A stretch of DNA of 5,115 bases. Origin: Opitutia bacterium UBA6410 (GTDB taxonomy: Bacteria; Verrucomicrobiota; Verrucomicrobiia; Opitutales; Intestinicryptomonadaceae). Within the stretch, counting starts at the first letter, position 1. The number at the start of each line of letters is the position of its first letter. Below are positions 5,017 to 5,115 of the stretch, in pieces. The notes below the pieces were generated by a model. The model was not told the DNA's origin. It saw only the letters and a program-made list of their open reading frames with translations, and did no database searches. The stretch covers positions 13,940 through 19,054 of the forward strand of contig DJPO01000102.1 in assembly GCA_002437405.1 (NCBI GenBank). The letters are read 5' to 3'. The translations under genes and the position numbers were made by a program.

Positions 5017-5115
5017 TTGCGGCTTTGCCAATCGCATTTTTTCAATATAAAAACAAAATAAATCTGGAAAATTTTTTTTAAATTTTTAATAAAAAAGCCT
5101 TGACATCGGGGGGGG
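5017..5115. other. AT-rich right edge ending in a G-run
   Basis: No gene is visible. Positions 5037-5098 are almost entirely A and T. TTGACA (5100-5105) would make a good plus-strand -35 with an AT-rich upstream element, but its -10 lies outside the window. The last eight bases (5108-5115) are all G, which may mark a contig end. Confidence 0.5.

Overview
The window looks like ordinary bacterial chromosome, with a less ordinary right-hand end. The gene set is a Gfo/Idh/MocA oxidoreductase, a tRNA-Leu, two multi-pass membrane proteins, ribosomal protein bS21 and two overlapping hypothetical genes. The bS21 sequence, with its stretches KALRRLKKKLDREGVI and FEKPSEIKRRK and its ending RQRYENR, reminds me of Verrucomicrobiota (Opitutae-like) S21 proteins. 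That placement comes from memory, not a search, and is only moderately secure. Most genes have weak or no Shine-Dalgarno (SD) sequences; rpsU is the striking exception.

Layout, left to right. Positions 1-84 hold a long imperfect hairpin (1-44) and a second small stem-loop, both lying past the 3' end of the oxidoreductase gene. Positions 85-1245 (minus) encode a complete 386-aa NAD(P)-dependent Gfo/Idh/MocA sugar-type dehydrogenase, with a hairpin-containing leader and a candidate promoter at 1315-1342. The stretch 1246-1532 has no gene. A tRNA-Leu(UAA) lies at 1533-1615 (minus), with a candidate promoter just upstream. Positions 1732-2658 (minus) encode a DMT/EamA-like 10-helix transporter, and 2735-3439 (minus) a six-helix TauE/NicO/LysE-type membrane protein with a His/Cys-rich loop. 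These last two are 76 bp apart and probably co-transcribed.

From the shared intergenic region 3440-3637, rpsU (3638-3838, plus) is transcribed divergently. It carries a 10-nt SD exactly complementary to the usual 16S rRNA 3' end and is followed by a strong intrinsic terminator (3897-3924).

The right end (about 3930-5115) is visibly more AT-rich. It carries two minus-strand genes overlapping by 14 nt: an 82-aa (or 95-aa) unrecognised protein, then a 195-aa helical protein with a C-terminal membrane anchor. Upstream of them lie palindromes and a perfect -35-like TTGACA. The window ends in a run of eight G.

I see no CRISPR array, IS element, transposase, phage gene or recognisable defence system. 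The best candidates for something undescribed are the overlapping two-gene unit at 4047-4869 and the possible autoregulatory arrangement of rpsU.
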